A DNA stretch of 64,000 nucleotides from an uncultured Collinsella sp. (lineage in GTDB: Bacteria > Actinomycetota > Coriobacteriia > Coriobacteriales > Coriobacteriaceae), in the NCBI GenBank assembly GCA_934654835.1, contig CAKUGY010000011.1, positions 8,246-72,245 of the forward strand, written 5' to 3'. The notes beneath the pieces are model-generated. The model was not told the origin of the DNA, did no database searches, and saw only the letters and a list, made by a program, of their open reading frames with translations. Of the stretch, positions 52,754-61,845 are shown piece by piece. The translations under genes were made by a program, and so were the position numbers. The stretch's first letter is position 1; the number at the start of each line of letters is the position of its first letter.

Positions 52754-53677
52754 ATGGCCGCCATTAAGACTCGCGTTCCTGAGCCGGCTAAAAGGCTATA
52801 TAGGTACGCCAAATCATTCGTGAAGTACTTCTACTACACTGTTAAACTTTCATCTAAAAGATACCCTGATATTGATTTCATGACCAATAAAACAGCGGTT
52901 GATGAAATCGTCTTTAATAATAAGTCTCTAGCACGCTTTGGTGATGGGGAGTTCGGTTGGCTTCTTGGTAGAGAAGCTGCCTGTGGATATCAGGATGTTA
53001 CTCCAGAGCTGTCTCGCAGATTAATGGAAGTTCTTCAGAGCGCTAACGAGAATTTGCTTATTGGCGTGCTGCGGGTCCTTAACGATGATACAAACATGAA
53101 CTTTTTGGCTCGAGCTCACTGGCGAGAGTTTAAATTTCAATCTGAAGACCAATTGCTTCAAGTTTTGAATTTGGGCGAGTGCTATGTCGACTCAAGTATT
53201 ACGCGTCCGTATATTGATTTGAAAGATAAAAGTAGCGCTTCAAGTGAGTTTGAAAATATAAAAAGGATCTGGAAGGGCAAAAGAGTTCTTCTAGTTGAAG
53301 GGAAAGAATCAAGGCTGGGAGTTGGAAATGATTTATTTTCCCAATCTGAGTGCCTGCATCGAATTCTAGCGCCTTCTACAAACGCCTTTTCTAGATACGA
53401 TTCCATATTGGCGTTAACTAAAAAGAGTGCGCCTAATTACGACATGGTTTTATTGGCGTTGGGCCCCACTGCAACTGTGCTTGCTTATGATTTATGCTTA
53501 GACGGTATTCAGGCGGTGGATATTGGCCATATCGATAATGAATATGAGTGGATGCGTATGGGGGCGAGGCGCAAAGTACCGATTCCCGGCAAAAATGTCG
53601 ATGAGGTCGGTGTATTTACGTCCGAGGCTTCCTTAAATACTTCTTATCTTAATTCAATAGTTGGTGTTGTTGACTAG
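52754..53677 (+). CDS. GT-D type glycosyltransferase (SP_1767/DUF1792 family)
   Basis: A 307-residue protein. The motif SLARFGDGEFGWLLG near residue 58 contains the acidic DGE signature of the GT-D fold described for streptococcal DUF1792 enzymes. KRVLLVEGKESRLGVGNDLF, MVLLALGPTATVLAYDL and VDIGHIDNEYEWM are also typical. It would extend the repeat unit; donor and acceptor are unknown. GGAGGG precedes the ATG. Confidence 0.82.
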   Translation: MAAIKTRVPEPAKRLYRYAKSFVKYFYYTVKLSSKRYPDIDFMTNKTAVDEIVFNNKSLARFGDGEFGWLLGREAACGYQDVTPELSRRLMEVLQSANENLLIGVLRVLNDDTNMNFLARAHWREFKFQSEDQLLQVLNLGECYVDSSITRPYIDLKDKSSASSEFENIKRIWKGKRVLLVEGKESRLGVGNDLFSQSECLHRILAPSTNAFSRYDSILALTKKSAPNYDMVLLALGPTATVLAYDLCLDGIQAVDIGHIDNEYEWMRMGARRKVPIPGKNVDEVGVFTSEASLNTSYLNSIVGVVD

Positions 53678-53710
53678 CTTGTTAAGCCGAACGGCGGCGT
53701 GAGGGGGATT

Positions 53711-55120
53711 ATGTCTGATAGTCGTTCAAAATACCTTTTTAATAATACTGTAATATTTGCCCTTGGGAACTTCGGTACCAAATTGATTTCCTTCTTTTTG
53801 GTTCCAATCTATACATACACGCTTAGCGTTGCGGACTATGGTACGGCGGACTTGGTGACAACGATTTCGTTTGTGCTGGCTCCCATGTTGACCCTCAATC
53901 TTTCTGACGCTGTCATGCGCTTTCCGCTGGATAAAAAGGGTAACGATAATCAAATTTTGACCGTTGGAATTGCTGCTTTGGTCTTTGCGTACGTTGTCGG
54001 ACTGCTTATGATTCCGATGGCTCAGCTATCACCGGATGTCTCCGATTTCGCTGTCTTAATGTATTTATACTGCATCACCTCGGCATCGTCCTCTATGTTG
54101 CAAGCCTTTCTTCGTGGTTTAGAGAAGCTTCGCGAATTCGCATTCAGCAATATACTCTGCACTGCTTTTACTGCTGGTTTTAATATTCTGTTCTTGGTTG
54201 TATTCAAATGGGGGGTTTCAGGCTATCTTCTTGCCTATGTAATGGCCTTTATCGTAACTTCTGTATACTCTGCACTGGTTTCGGGGCTATTTGGCAGACT
54301 TCGTTGTTTGCGCTTTGATAGAACACTCTTTTTAGAGATGTTTAAATATGCAATTGTGCTAATGCCTAGCACGTTCATGTGGTGGATTATCAATTCGTCT
54401 TCGCGTGTGATGGTCACAGCTATGCTTGGAGCAGCTGCAAATGGCATTCTTGCCGTTGCGTATAAGATTCCTTCTATTATTAGTGTTGTTGCAAATACAT
54501 TTACTCAGGCCTGGTCTTACTCCGCGATTCGTGAAGACGATAGTAAAGATAGAGATCAGTTTACTTCGAATGTATTTAGCAAGCTTGTATTATCGGCAGG
54601 CTTATTAACTCTATTTTTAATGATGATAATTCGTCCTTTGACCATGCTGTATGTTTCTCCCGACTATGCGAGCGCTTGGCAGTATTCATCATGGCTTCTT
54701 CTCGGAAATTATCTATTTACTGTCGGCAATTTTTTGGGTGCGCCTTATACGGTTCACAAGGATAGTTTAGGCTATTTAATTTCAACCGCCGTTGGTGCTT
54801 TGCTGAATATTGCTTTGATGTTTCTATTGATTCCGATTATGGGTCTTTACGGAAGTGTCGTTGCTGCATTTTTGGGTTACCTTGCTGTCGTCATATTTAG
54901 GTATTTCCATACCAAGAAGTATGTTGAGATTGCAGTTGAATGGCGACAATTTCTCCCGATGTTATTGTCGATGGCCGCCATACTGATTTTGCAATCGTTA
55001 TTCGTGCGATTTCTTACCGCTGGAACCCTTCTTTTTGGCGTATTCATTCTCTATTCATATAGAACGCTGTTTGTTCAAGCTATTAACGCCTTGAAGGTAA
55101 AGTTGGCCGCACTTCTATGA
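53711..55120 (+). CDS. Wzx-type polysaccharide flippase
   Basis: A 469-residue integral membrane protein with 12 to 14 helices of the MATE-like polysaccharide transporter family. It starts MSDSRSKYLFNNTVIFALGNFGTKLISFF in the usual way (first helix at about 13-33). It would flip lipid-linked repeat units outward. The ATG at 53711 is preceded by GAGGGGG; GTG 53699 is also in frame. A strong hairpin terminator follows. Confidence 0.87.
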   Translation: MSDSRSKYLFNNTVIFALGNFGTKLISFFLVPIYTYTLSVADYGTADLVTTISFVLAPMLTLNLSDAVMRFPLDKKGNDNQILTVGIAALVFAYVVGLLMIPMAQLSPDVSDFAVLMYLYCITSASSSMLQAFLRGLEKLREFAFSNILCTAFTAGFNILFLVVFKWGVSGYLLAYVMAFIVTSVYSALVSGLFGRLRCLRFDRTLFLEMFKYAIVLMPSTFMWWIINSSSRVMVTAMLGAAANGILAVAYKIPSIISVVANTFTQAWSYSAIREDDSKDRDQFTSNVFSKLVLSAGLLTLFLMMIIRPLTMLYVSPDYASAWQYSSWLLLGNYLFTVGNFLGAPYTVHKDSLGYLISTAVGALLNIALMFLLIPIMGLYGSVVAAFLGYLAVVIFRYFHTKKYVEIAVEWRQFLPMLLSMAAILILQSLFVRFLTAGTLLFGVFILYSYRTLFVQAINALKVKLAALL

Positions 55121-55135
55121 TTGTTTTTTCGATGC

Positions 55136-55175
55136 CGGTCGTTATGGAAGCACTTGCATAACGACCGTTATTTAT
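55136..55175 (+). terminator. Terminator after wzx
   Basis: CGGTCGTTATG (55136-55146) pairs perfectly with CATAACGACCG (55157-55167), followed by TTATTTAT. It splits the two poly-G acetyltransferase genes from the main operon, unless antitermination passes it. The gap 55176-55410 holds no gene that I can see. Confidence 0.8.
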
Positions 55176-55424
55176 CCGCGCGTTTGGATTGCTTGCCTTG
55201 GTGTATTTAGCTGGCAAGAGGGTAAATTATTTAGCAAGATAAGTGTGTAAGACTCTTGCCACTCGTGGGGTCCTACGTTCATAAAAGGTCTAACTTCGAC
55301 TGTTTTCGCGCATTTGCGGGCCGCATGCTCTTGCGCTGCTTTCTAAGGTTTTGGTGCTAGGGCTTTGCGTGCCCTGCGGTTGATTTTAAATCGATAACGT
55401 TTCTCATTGGAAGGAGAGAATAAC

Positions 55425-55948
55425 ATGAAAGCGGTTTTCAAAAAGGATTTGACACGTTGGGGGGGGTGTCCCTATCTCTTTGGATAAGGGAACCTGGTGT
55501 AAGGTTTATGTGGGTCATGAGGAATTGTCAAGAATCTTGTAACCCAATATGGAAGTTTATCCTTTGGCGAATGCGCGAGAAATACGGCCTTGGAATCAGT
55601 CCACGCGTGCAAATCGGACCAGGCTTCTATCTTGGTCACCCATATGGGATAGATATTAATCCGGCTGTAAGTATAGGCGCGAATTGCAACGTACACAAAG
55701 GCGTGACGATAGGGCAGGAAAATAGGGGCCGTCGTAAAGGTGCGCCTTGTATAGGCGATGGCGTGTGGATGGGGGTCAACTCAACTATCGTTGGTGGAAT
55801 CACAATTGGCGACGATGTCCTCATCGCTCCAAATTCGTTTGTGAACTTTGATGTCCCCAGTCATTCCATAGTAATTGGCAACCCTGCCAAGATAATCCAT
55901 CGAGATAATGCAACCGAAAATTATATTGAAAACAAGTGCATTGCCTGA
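55425..55948 (+). pseudogene. Serine acetyltransferase-like gene, frameshifted at an 8-G tract
   Basis: AAGGAG (55411-55416) and ATG 55425 start the peptide MKAVFKKDLTRW, which then runs into eight G residues at 55459-55466 and stops. The correct continuation lies in another frame (VSLSLWIREPGVRFMWVMRN), reaching a hexapeptide acetyltransferase core (IGPGFYLGHPYGIDINP, HKGVTIGQENRG) and stop 55946-55948. Nine (or six) G residues would join both parts into a protein of about 174 residues. It may be phase-variable, broken, or a homopolymer sequencing error. The 3' frame alone is open from TTG 55457. Confidence 0.8.
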
Positions 55949-56065
55949 TGTTGACTTTATAGTTTGGACATTACACTGCTAAACGATGAAGCGCATGCTT
56001 TATTCGACAATTCTTGAGGTCCTTGCGATTTAGAGAAGAAGTTCTCATTTGGTTTTTGGAGAAAT

Positions 56066-57120
56066 ATGATTAAACAACGTCAATCTAATTTCGAATTGCT
56101 GCGCATTGTTTCGATGGTTTTAATAGTTTTGCACCATTTTGGTTACTATGGGCCGGCTACCGCTGGCGATCCCATTAAGACGGGTGTTTTATTGCTTCTT
56201 GCAGGGGGGGGAAGCTCGGTGTAAATCTGTTCATTCTGATATCTGGTTATATGACAACTTGCTCGACCTTCAAAGCAAGATCGCTGTTGCGCGTGGTATT
56301 TGAAACGGTGTTTTATTCCGTTAGTATCCTTCTTCTTTTCTTGATTTTCAATCCAACCGCTGTTGATAGCGCTTCTAACGTTGTTAAGTCTTTCATTCCT
56401 TGTATTAGCTCGATGTATTGGTTTGTAACTTCATATATCGGCATGGTTATTGTTAGCCCGGTTTTGAGGTTACTGTTAAAAAGGCTTAGCCAGGAACAGC
56501 TTTGTAGATTTTTAATTCTGATGCTTGTTCCTCTGTCGGTAATTCCTACGTTTACCCACATGGATTTTATTGTTAACGGGTTCGTGTGGTTCGTTTATCT
56601 ATATCTAGTGGCGGGCTATATTCGCCTTTGGGGAATTCCGTGGTCTAGGCGCTTGAATTTTAGACTTATCGCCCTGTCCTTTGCCGTCATTTATTTATCG
56701 AGCTTTGCTATTTCTTGCGTTTGCGGAGTGCGTAAGATGCCCCTTACTGCAATGAACTCTATTTTCATGCTGTGCATTTCTGTCTGTGTGTTTAGGGCCG
56801 TGTCGGAGCTAAACATCGGTTCAATTGCATTTATTAATAAGATGGCAGCGGGTTCATTTTCTGTTTATTTAATACACGAAAATTGGCTGATAAGGAAGAC
56901 TTTATGGCCTTCGCTTGAGCCGGTCTACAACTCTCCTTCTGCCTTGCTGCTGCTCGAGGGACTATTATTCGCCTGTATGCTATTTGCGATTTGCAGCTTA
57001 TTGGATTTGATAAGGCAAAAGTTTATCGAACAGCCTTTGTTTAAGCTGCTCGACTCTTCTCCTGCCGGTCGTACAATTGATTCATTCGATAGATGGGTTA
57101 ACTCGATCGAAGGCGAATAA
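56066..57120 (+). pseudogene. Acyltransferase-3 (OafA-like) gene, frameshifted at an 8-G tract
   Basis: The ATG at 56066 follows GGAGAAAT and encodes MIKQRQSNFELLRIVSMVLI, with the family histidine pair LHHFGYYG. After LLLLAGG it meets eight G residues (56204-56211) and stops at 56222. The other frame continues KLGVNLFILISGYMTT and runs through about nine more membrane helices to 57120. Nine (or six) G residues would restore about 351 residues. Acyltransferase-3 proteins O-acetylate surface sugars. The 3' part alone is open from ATG 56251 but lacks the catalytic N-terminal region. Confidence 0.82.
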
Positions 57121-57171
57121 TCCGGTTAGTTAGAGATGGCTATCGGATTATAGAAAATACCGCGCCAATAG

Positions 57172-57204
57172 AGGGGCATCGACGCTGGTCGATGCCCCTT
57201 TTTG
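57172..57204 (+). terminator. Terminator closing the polysaccharide locus
   Basis: AGGGGCATCGAC (57172-57183) pairs perfectly with GTCGATGCCCCT (57188-57199) over the loop GCTG, followed by a T-run. It is 51 bases after the acyltransferase stop. Confidence 0.92.
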
Positions 57205-57215
57205 CTAAAACTTCA

Positions 57216-57527
57216 TGCTCTTTTATTAACCCGCACGCTGTCGATTAAGCCGACGGCGCGCCTGAGCTCATCGATCATACGCCCAGAAATCATGGCGGCG
57301 CTGTCAACGATGTCTCTCTCGTACCGTGAACATGCGGTAGATCGGTAAGAGCCAGTTGGCGTAGATGCCCATCCCGTACGATAAAGACGCCTCCAATGGA
57401 TCGTCCTGCTCGCCGGGTAGACCATGATAGTGGCCGGCTGCGTTCATATAGAGGCGACCGCTCATCAGATCGATGTGCGCCTCTTTGGGTGCGAACTTCA
57501 GTAGTAGACGATGTTGTCATTAGGCAT
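57216..57527 (-). pseudogene. Remnant of an unidentified gene
   Basis: On the minus strand, peptide pieces MPNDNIVYY, FAPKEAHIDLMSGRLYMNAA, GIYANWLLPIYRMFTV and DIVDSAAMISGRMIDE follow each other in different frames, broken by at least two shifts and stops. They read as parts of one former protein of more than 100 residues. I do not recognise the family. It lies between the polysaccharide terminator and the helicase remnant. Confidence 0.5.
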
Positions 57528-57699
57528 GGCGTGTTCTCTCGTTGGCAGACGTGCCCCGGACCGCCCTGTGTGCTCCGGGTTGTTGGCTTCCAAGATAAGA
57601 GCGGCTCCTCAAACCCGCGTGCCGGATTGGCGCGCGTTCGGCATCGTTCGAGACTCTGACTCTCTATGATGCCAAGGTTATCGTCGTCAGATGATCTGC

Positions 57700-58480
57700 C
57701 GTTGTTGACGAAGAGGCCATACCCGCTCTGGCCGGGTTCTTGCTCGCAAGCGTGGTGCTCTTGCCGATCTCATCATGGGCGATCTGGCTAAAAGAAGGCA
57801 TCTTGTACTTCAACGGACTCTTTTCGGATGCACCCCGGAGTTTATTGCGTTCAATGCGTTTTCGTTCTCCAGGATTACTGATATGGCATCGAGGGAAAGG
57901 GCGTCAGCCGGTCTGCTTCGGACAAAATAATAGACTCCATCTCTGATGAACTGCTGACTGGCTCCAGGAGATTCGAGTATGGGCGGTCCTATGCCATGCT
58001 TCTTGGAGCGCTGCGGAAACACCTCTAAAATGACTGCGTCGCGATGGGCCCTTCGGAGCGCTTCGACTATATCGTGAGCATCTTTTCCGAGGGCTCCCTG
58101 TGGCGTTTCTCTGATTACCTTGATGCAGATATCTCGATGATGGCCGTTCACTCCGCTAGGGGCTCGAGCGGGATACCGTTTTCATTCCGGGCGTTACGCG
58201 TTTCGATTGGCCTGGAGGGATTTGTTCGCGGTGCGAAAGTGCTGGTATGTGCTCGCGTTCTGCGTATGGATGCCGGATCGTTGATACGATGAATATGCCA
58301 GACGGGCTTATTGAGGAAATGGGCCTACTGTACGTCGGCGTCACTCGCGCTCGCAATGCGGTATATGTCTCCGCTTCTATGCAGCGCAGGACAAAGTACG
58401 GGAACTTTCAGGTTGCCTGTCCCTCTTGTCTAACGTTTCTTCCGGGCATTGAGCCCGTGAGTTGGACGGTCATGGACGGG
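57700..58480 (+). pseudogene. Remnant of a UvrD/Rep-like helicase
   Basis: Several frames together carry the C-terminal part of a superfamily 1 helicase. DISMMAVHSARG corresponds to the motif V region (normally TVHSAKGLE), then DTVFIPGVTRFDWPGG in a shifted frame, and EEMGLLYVGVTRARNAVYVS corresponds to motif VI. At least three frameshifts or stops interrupt it, and no ATPase N-terminus is seen. It is probably part of a lost defence or repair system. Confidence 0.65.
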
Positions 58481-58897
58481 GAGGGGCGATTGCTTGCGCT
58501 ATGCGTAAGAGGCGGATGCCGACGTTGAATCATGATGAGTTTTGTGGTGTAACTCGTGCCCGGGGTCTGGGACTAAGAGGAATGAATTCAGGTCGAAATC
58601 AGTCTCTAGGTGACAACAGTCTCTTTACAATGAAACAAATGTTCGATAGTATTTCCAAAAAGAAGGAAGAGATGGTTGAGTATTTGCGCGCTTGAGCACT
58701 GCTGAATATCGCGAAACGGCACTGTCGGTATTGCGCTTGGGCATCGGGACCGGCGTGGGCCGCGGATGTCCTTTGCAGTTAGCGGACTGCCCCATGGCGC
58801 GGCCGCATGTGGGCCTCGACGAGCCATTCCAGTATCCGATTTCCAGCTAAACGCGTTAATAAGGAATGTTGAGCTAACTAACGAGAACGGAGACCTG
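58481..58897. other. Non-coding gap before the Abi gene
   Basis: Only short frames are present. One, at 58630-58695, encodes MKQMFDSISKKKEEMVEYLR and then stops; it may be the tail of a former gene. No repeat, tRNA or clear promoter stands out, apart from AT-rich patches near 58610-58650. Confidence 0.4.
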
Positions 58898-59869
58898 ATG
58901 GCTGACGCCAACAGAAAGCCGTGGCTTACGGCGTCACAACAGATCGATCATCTCAAGTCGAGAGGTGTCCATTTCTCACTGATGAGCGAAGACGATGCCA
59001 GGGCCTATTTGGAGAAGAACAACAACTATTTTCGGCTACGCGCGTATCGGCTTGGCTTTCCTAAGGTCGAGGAAGGAGCCCGTAAGGGGGAGTATGCAAA
59101 TCTAGACTTTAAGATGTTGGTCGACTTGTCGATTGTCGACATGCTCCTTCGCTATGAGATGTTGCCGCTCACACTCGATGTAGAACATTTTGCAAAGGTC
59201 AAACTCTTGAAGCGGATCGAGACGGAAGGGGAGGACGGCTATGCGGTCGTCTCGGATTTCATTTCCTCCTACGATTGCACGAAGCCAGATGGAACGCCGT
59301 GCAATTCGCTCAGGGATGAGATTCTCAGGTGCAAGAACAGCCCCTACACTGGTGGGTTGATTGCCAAGTATGCTGATTTCGACTTCCCCGCGTGGGCTTT
59401 TATCGAAGTCCTCTCCTTCGGCTCATTTCTCTATTTTTACAAGTTCTGTGCTAATAGGTTTGACGACCGTGAGATGCTTAAGGAGTTCTATATTCTTCAA
59501 GCAGTCAAGTCATTAAGAAATGCATGCGCTCACAATAGTTGTATTTTGAACAACCTGCGTGCTGATAGACCGCAATTTAAGCCAAGCTACGTTGTAACGC
59601 GGGAGTTGTCGACCATAGCCGGTATCGGTCTCGACCAGCGTAAGTCAAAGATGAGCAATGACCGTATGCAGCAGATTGTCACTACGTTATATGCGCACAG
59701 GGAACTTGCTTCACAAGGCGTTTCCGAACATCGAGCAAAGAGTCTGGCGGTGTTTGTTCAAAGAATGAATAGACATGTCGATTACTATCGGGGCAATCTT
59801 CAGGTGTCCACTGGATTTGACTTTCTCGCGAAGGTGATTAGTGCGTGGTTTCCGGTGAACGTTGATTAG
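58898..59869 (+). CDS. Abi-family (AbiD/AbiF-like) HEPN protein
   Basis: A 323-residue protein of the Abi_2 family of abortive-infection proteins. It begins KPWLTASQQIDHLKSRGVHF, followed by YLEKNNNYFRLRAYR, typical of the family. The HEPN catalytic motif R-x4-H is R207 to H212 in SLRNACAHNSCI, so an RNase activity is likely. GGAG is 6 bases upstream of the ATG at 58898; a longer in-frame ATG at 58766 lacks a ribosome site. A structured RNA candidate follows the gene, as reported for AbiF homologues. Confidence 0.85.
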   Translation: MADANRKPWLTASQQIDHLKSRGVHFSLMSEDDARAYLEKNNNYFRLRAYRLGFPKVEEGARKGEYANLDFKMLVDLSIVDMLLRYEMLPLTLDVEHFAKVKLLKRIETEGEDGYAVVSDFISSYDCTKPDGTPCNSLRDEILRCKNSPYTGGLIAKYADFDFPAWAFIEVLSFGSFLYFYKFCANRFDDREMLKEFYILQAVKSLRNACAHNSCILNNLRADRPQFKPSYVVTRELSTIAGIGLDQRKSKMSNDRMQQIVTTLYAHRELASQGVSEHRAKSLAVFVQRMNRHVDYYRGNLQVSTGFDFLAKVISAWFPVNVD

Positions 59870-59974
59870 TTATGAATCTGTGGTGAGTCATGGCGCAACG
59901 CCCTGGATGCCGAAATTGAGCTAAACTAACTTTACAACAAAAAACAGAAGCCTTTCTTTGGCCGAAGTTTTGCA

Positions 59975-60013
59975 AGGGGGTTCCTTCCTAATGGAGGGCA
60001 TCCCCTATTTTTA
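59975..60013 (+). terminator. Composite terminator after the Abi gene
   Basis: GGGG (59976-59979) and CCCC (60002-60005) close an inner hairpin TCCTTCC-TAA-TGGAGGG, followed by TATTTTTAT. It ends the Abi transcript about 100 bases after the stop and separates it from the RNA candidate. Confidence 0.65.
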
Positions 60014-60019
60014 TGGCGC

Positions 60020-60147
60020 TGTGATTGGCTGCCTTCGCTCATGGGCAGCCTGTAGACAAACAATTGCCTTTGACTAGAATAAAGTCAATTGTGGTGGAAG
60101 CCTTCGGGCGACACCTGAAGAGGGTTGATGCGTCGGCCCTCTTTTTG
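60020..60147 (+). ncRNA. Structured RNA candidate next to the Abi gene (abiF-RNA-like)
   Basis: Four hairpins follow in order: GGCTGCC/GGCAGCC (60027-60033, 60044-60050); TTGACT/AGTCAA (60070-60075, 60083-60088); GGTG-GAA-GCC with a TTCG tetraloop and GGC-GA-CACC (60093-60115); and AGAGGG/CCCTCT (60119-60124, 60137-60142) with a T-run, i.e. an intrinsic terminator. No frame is coding. A further hairpin GATGTAAG/CTTACATC is at 60152-60183. The 5' end is not defined. A conserved abiF RNA motif beside AbiF genes is known to me from the literature; membership here is unverified. Confidence 0.65.
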
Positions 60148-60374
60148 TTTGGATGTAAGATTTGGCCTGTCAAAACTTACATCTCAATTGGGAAAAGGCG
60201 AAATTGCTGGTGTTTTTCTGTCCGCACGTAACTTTACTGACGCATACTTCCGGTTTACCGCCTTGCTCCTGTTGCCGCAGGGGCGTAAACCCTTGATTGA
60301 CGTTATTTAAAGTCTATAATCAAAGAAAAGCTCTGAAATATCTGTTTAAAACAATGAAAGGAAAGTTGAGGACG

Positions 60375-61592
60375 ATGCTATGTCAGTTTTCCTTCAGGAA
60401 CTATAGATCCTATCGCGACGAGGCCGAGCTTTCCATGCAGGCGACGCCGATGAAGGAGTTTGAGCGCTCCCTTATCGCGTGTCCCGATGGGCAGAGCTTT
60501 CTGCCGGTGGCTGCGGTATACGGACCCAACGCTGGCGGTAAATCAAACCTGCTTGAGGCTCTCGACTACGTTCGCTCGGCAGTGGCCAGACCGATCAGAT
60601 TGTTGTCTGCTAGCGCTGATGTGTCAGAGGGCGATCGCCCTTCGATACCCCGTTGTTCGGCGTTCGAGTTCGATGACGTATCTGCTCTCGAGCCGACGGA
60701 GTTCGAGCTCTACTACCGCGCGGGCGAGCATGAGTACCGCTACGCCCTGTCCGTTCATGCCGACGAGATCGTGTCCGAGGGGCTGTGGCGGCGCAAATTG
60801 GGAGCGTCGCGTACGGCGATGCTGTTCGAGCGCGAGGGTGCTGAGGTCGAGCTCGGTCCCACGCTGCGCAAACTTGTGACGGCCGCGAGATTCAACCCGA
60901 GCCTGCCGTACCTGTCGTTCCTCTGCATCAACTTTGACGCGCCGGTGGTCAAGGAGGCTGCCAGCTGGTTTCTTGATGGCATGTTCCTGAACTACAACAG
61001 TTCTTACCTGGAGCGGATGCTCGAGCAATTGCTGGATGAGGCCGAGTCGCCCGAGGTCACGCGTTTCTTGCGCGCCGTAGACGTACGCATCGATGGCTTT
61101 AGGGTAGAGAAGGCCCCGGAATGGCGTGGCCAGCGAGTTTTTGTGAGGCACGAGGTGGACGGCAAGGGCTATGAGCTGCGCCTGTCCGAGGAGTCGGCCG
61201 GCACACAGAAGCTCATGGGGCTAGCTGCATATCTTATGATGGCTCTCGAGCGCGGCAGCACCGTCGTGGTCGATGAACTCGACGCCAAGCTTCACCCGAA
61301 GCTCCTGCGCTACGTGATTCTGCTGTTTAAGGATCCTGCGGTCAACAAGAATGGCGCGCAGCTCATTTTTTCGTCTCAGGATGTTTCTACCATGAGGAAC
61401 GATGTGTTCCGCCGCGATGAGATATGGTTCGCCGCGCGCGGCGAGGGGGAGGCAAGCCAACTGTGGTCGCTCGCCGACATCCACGAGGCTAATGGCAACC
61501 TGGTCAGCAAGAACGCAGCTTTTGATAAACAGTATCTGTCTGGTCGCTACGGTGCCGATCCGTATCTCACCCGCATCGAGGAATGGGATTAG
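60375..61592 (+). CDS. AAA family ATPase (RloA/AbiLi-like)
   Basis: A 405-residue ABC-type ATPase of the OLD/RecF-like group. Walker A is YGPNAGGKSN (residues 49-58). The signature-like LSEESAGTQKLMGLAAYLMM is near 280, Walker B is STVVVDELDAKLHPKL, and the D-loop and switch follow in IFSSQDVS. In RloA/RloB or AbiL pairs this ATPase works with a small TOPRIM-like partner; only a stub of a partner follows here. The start MLCQFSFRNY follows GAGGAC; ATG 60354 is an alternative. Confidence 0.82.
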   Translation: MLCQFSFRNYRSYRDEAELSMQATPMKEFERSLIACPDGQSFLPVAAVYGPNAGGKSNLLEALDYVRSAVARPIRLLSASADVSEGDRPSIPRCSAFEFDDVSALEPTEFELYYRAGEHEYRYALSVHADEIVSEGLWRRKLGASRTAMLFEREGAEVELGPTLRKLVTAARFNPSLPYLSFLCINFDAPVVKEAASWFLDGMFLNYNSSYLERMLEQLLDEAESPEVTRFLRAVDVRIDGFRVEKAPEWRGQRVFVRHEVDGKGYELRLSEESAGTQKLMGLAAYLMMALERGSTVVVDELDAKLHPKLLRYVILLFKDPAVNKNGAQLIFSSQDVSTMRNDVFRRDEIWFAARGEGEASQLWSLADIHEANGNLVSKNAAFDKQYLSGRYGADPYLTRIEEWD

Positions 61593-61593
61593 C

Positions 61594-61653
61594 ATGGCGG
61601 CGAAGAAGTCGAGAAGCGCTTTAGCGTGCCGGGCGCCTCATCGCGCACCATAG
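61594..61653 (+). pseudogene. Stub of a RloB-like partner gene
   Basis: The ATG directly after the ATPase stop encodes only MAAKKSRSALACRAPHRAP. RloB-like proteins commonly begin with a basic MA-K-SR-like stretch and lie at this position, so I infer a truncated partner. No continuation is evident in the next 300 bases. The identification is weak because the stub is short. Confidence 0.4.
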
Positions 61654-61845
61654 GGGGCTATGCAACGTCAAACCGTCTGCGCAAAATCCTGCAACCAGGG
61701 TAGGCGAGATATTCGATGTGATAGGGCCGTATCTGATTGGTTAATCGAGTCCGATCAAGCTTGCTAGGGCATGGGGTTCATGAAAGATGTCGCATGCTGG
61801 GTTGCCGCTTTGAATTGACCCTTTGGGGACCGGGCGCTAGAGTGA

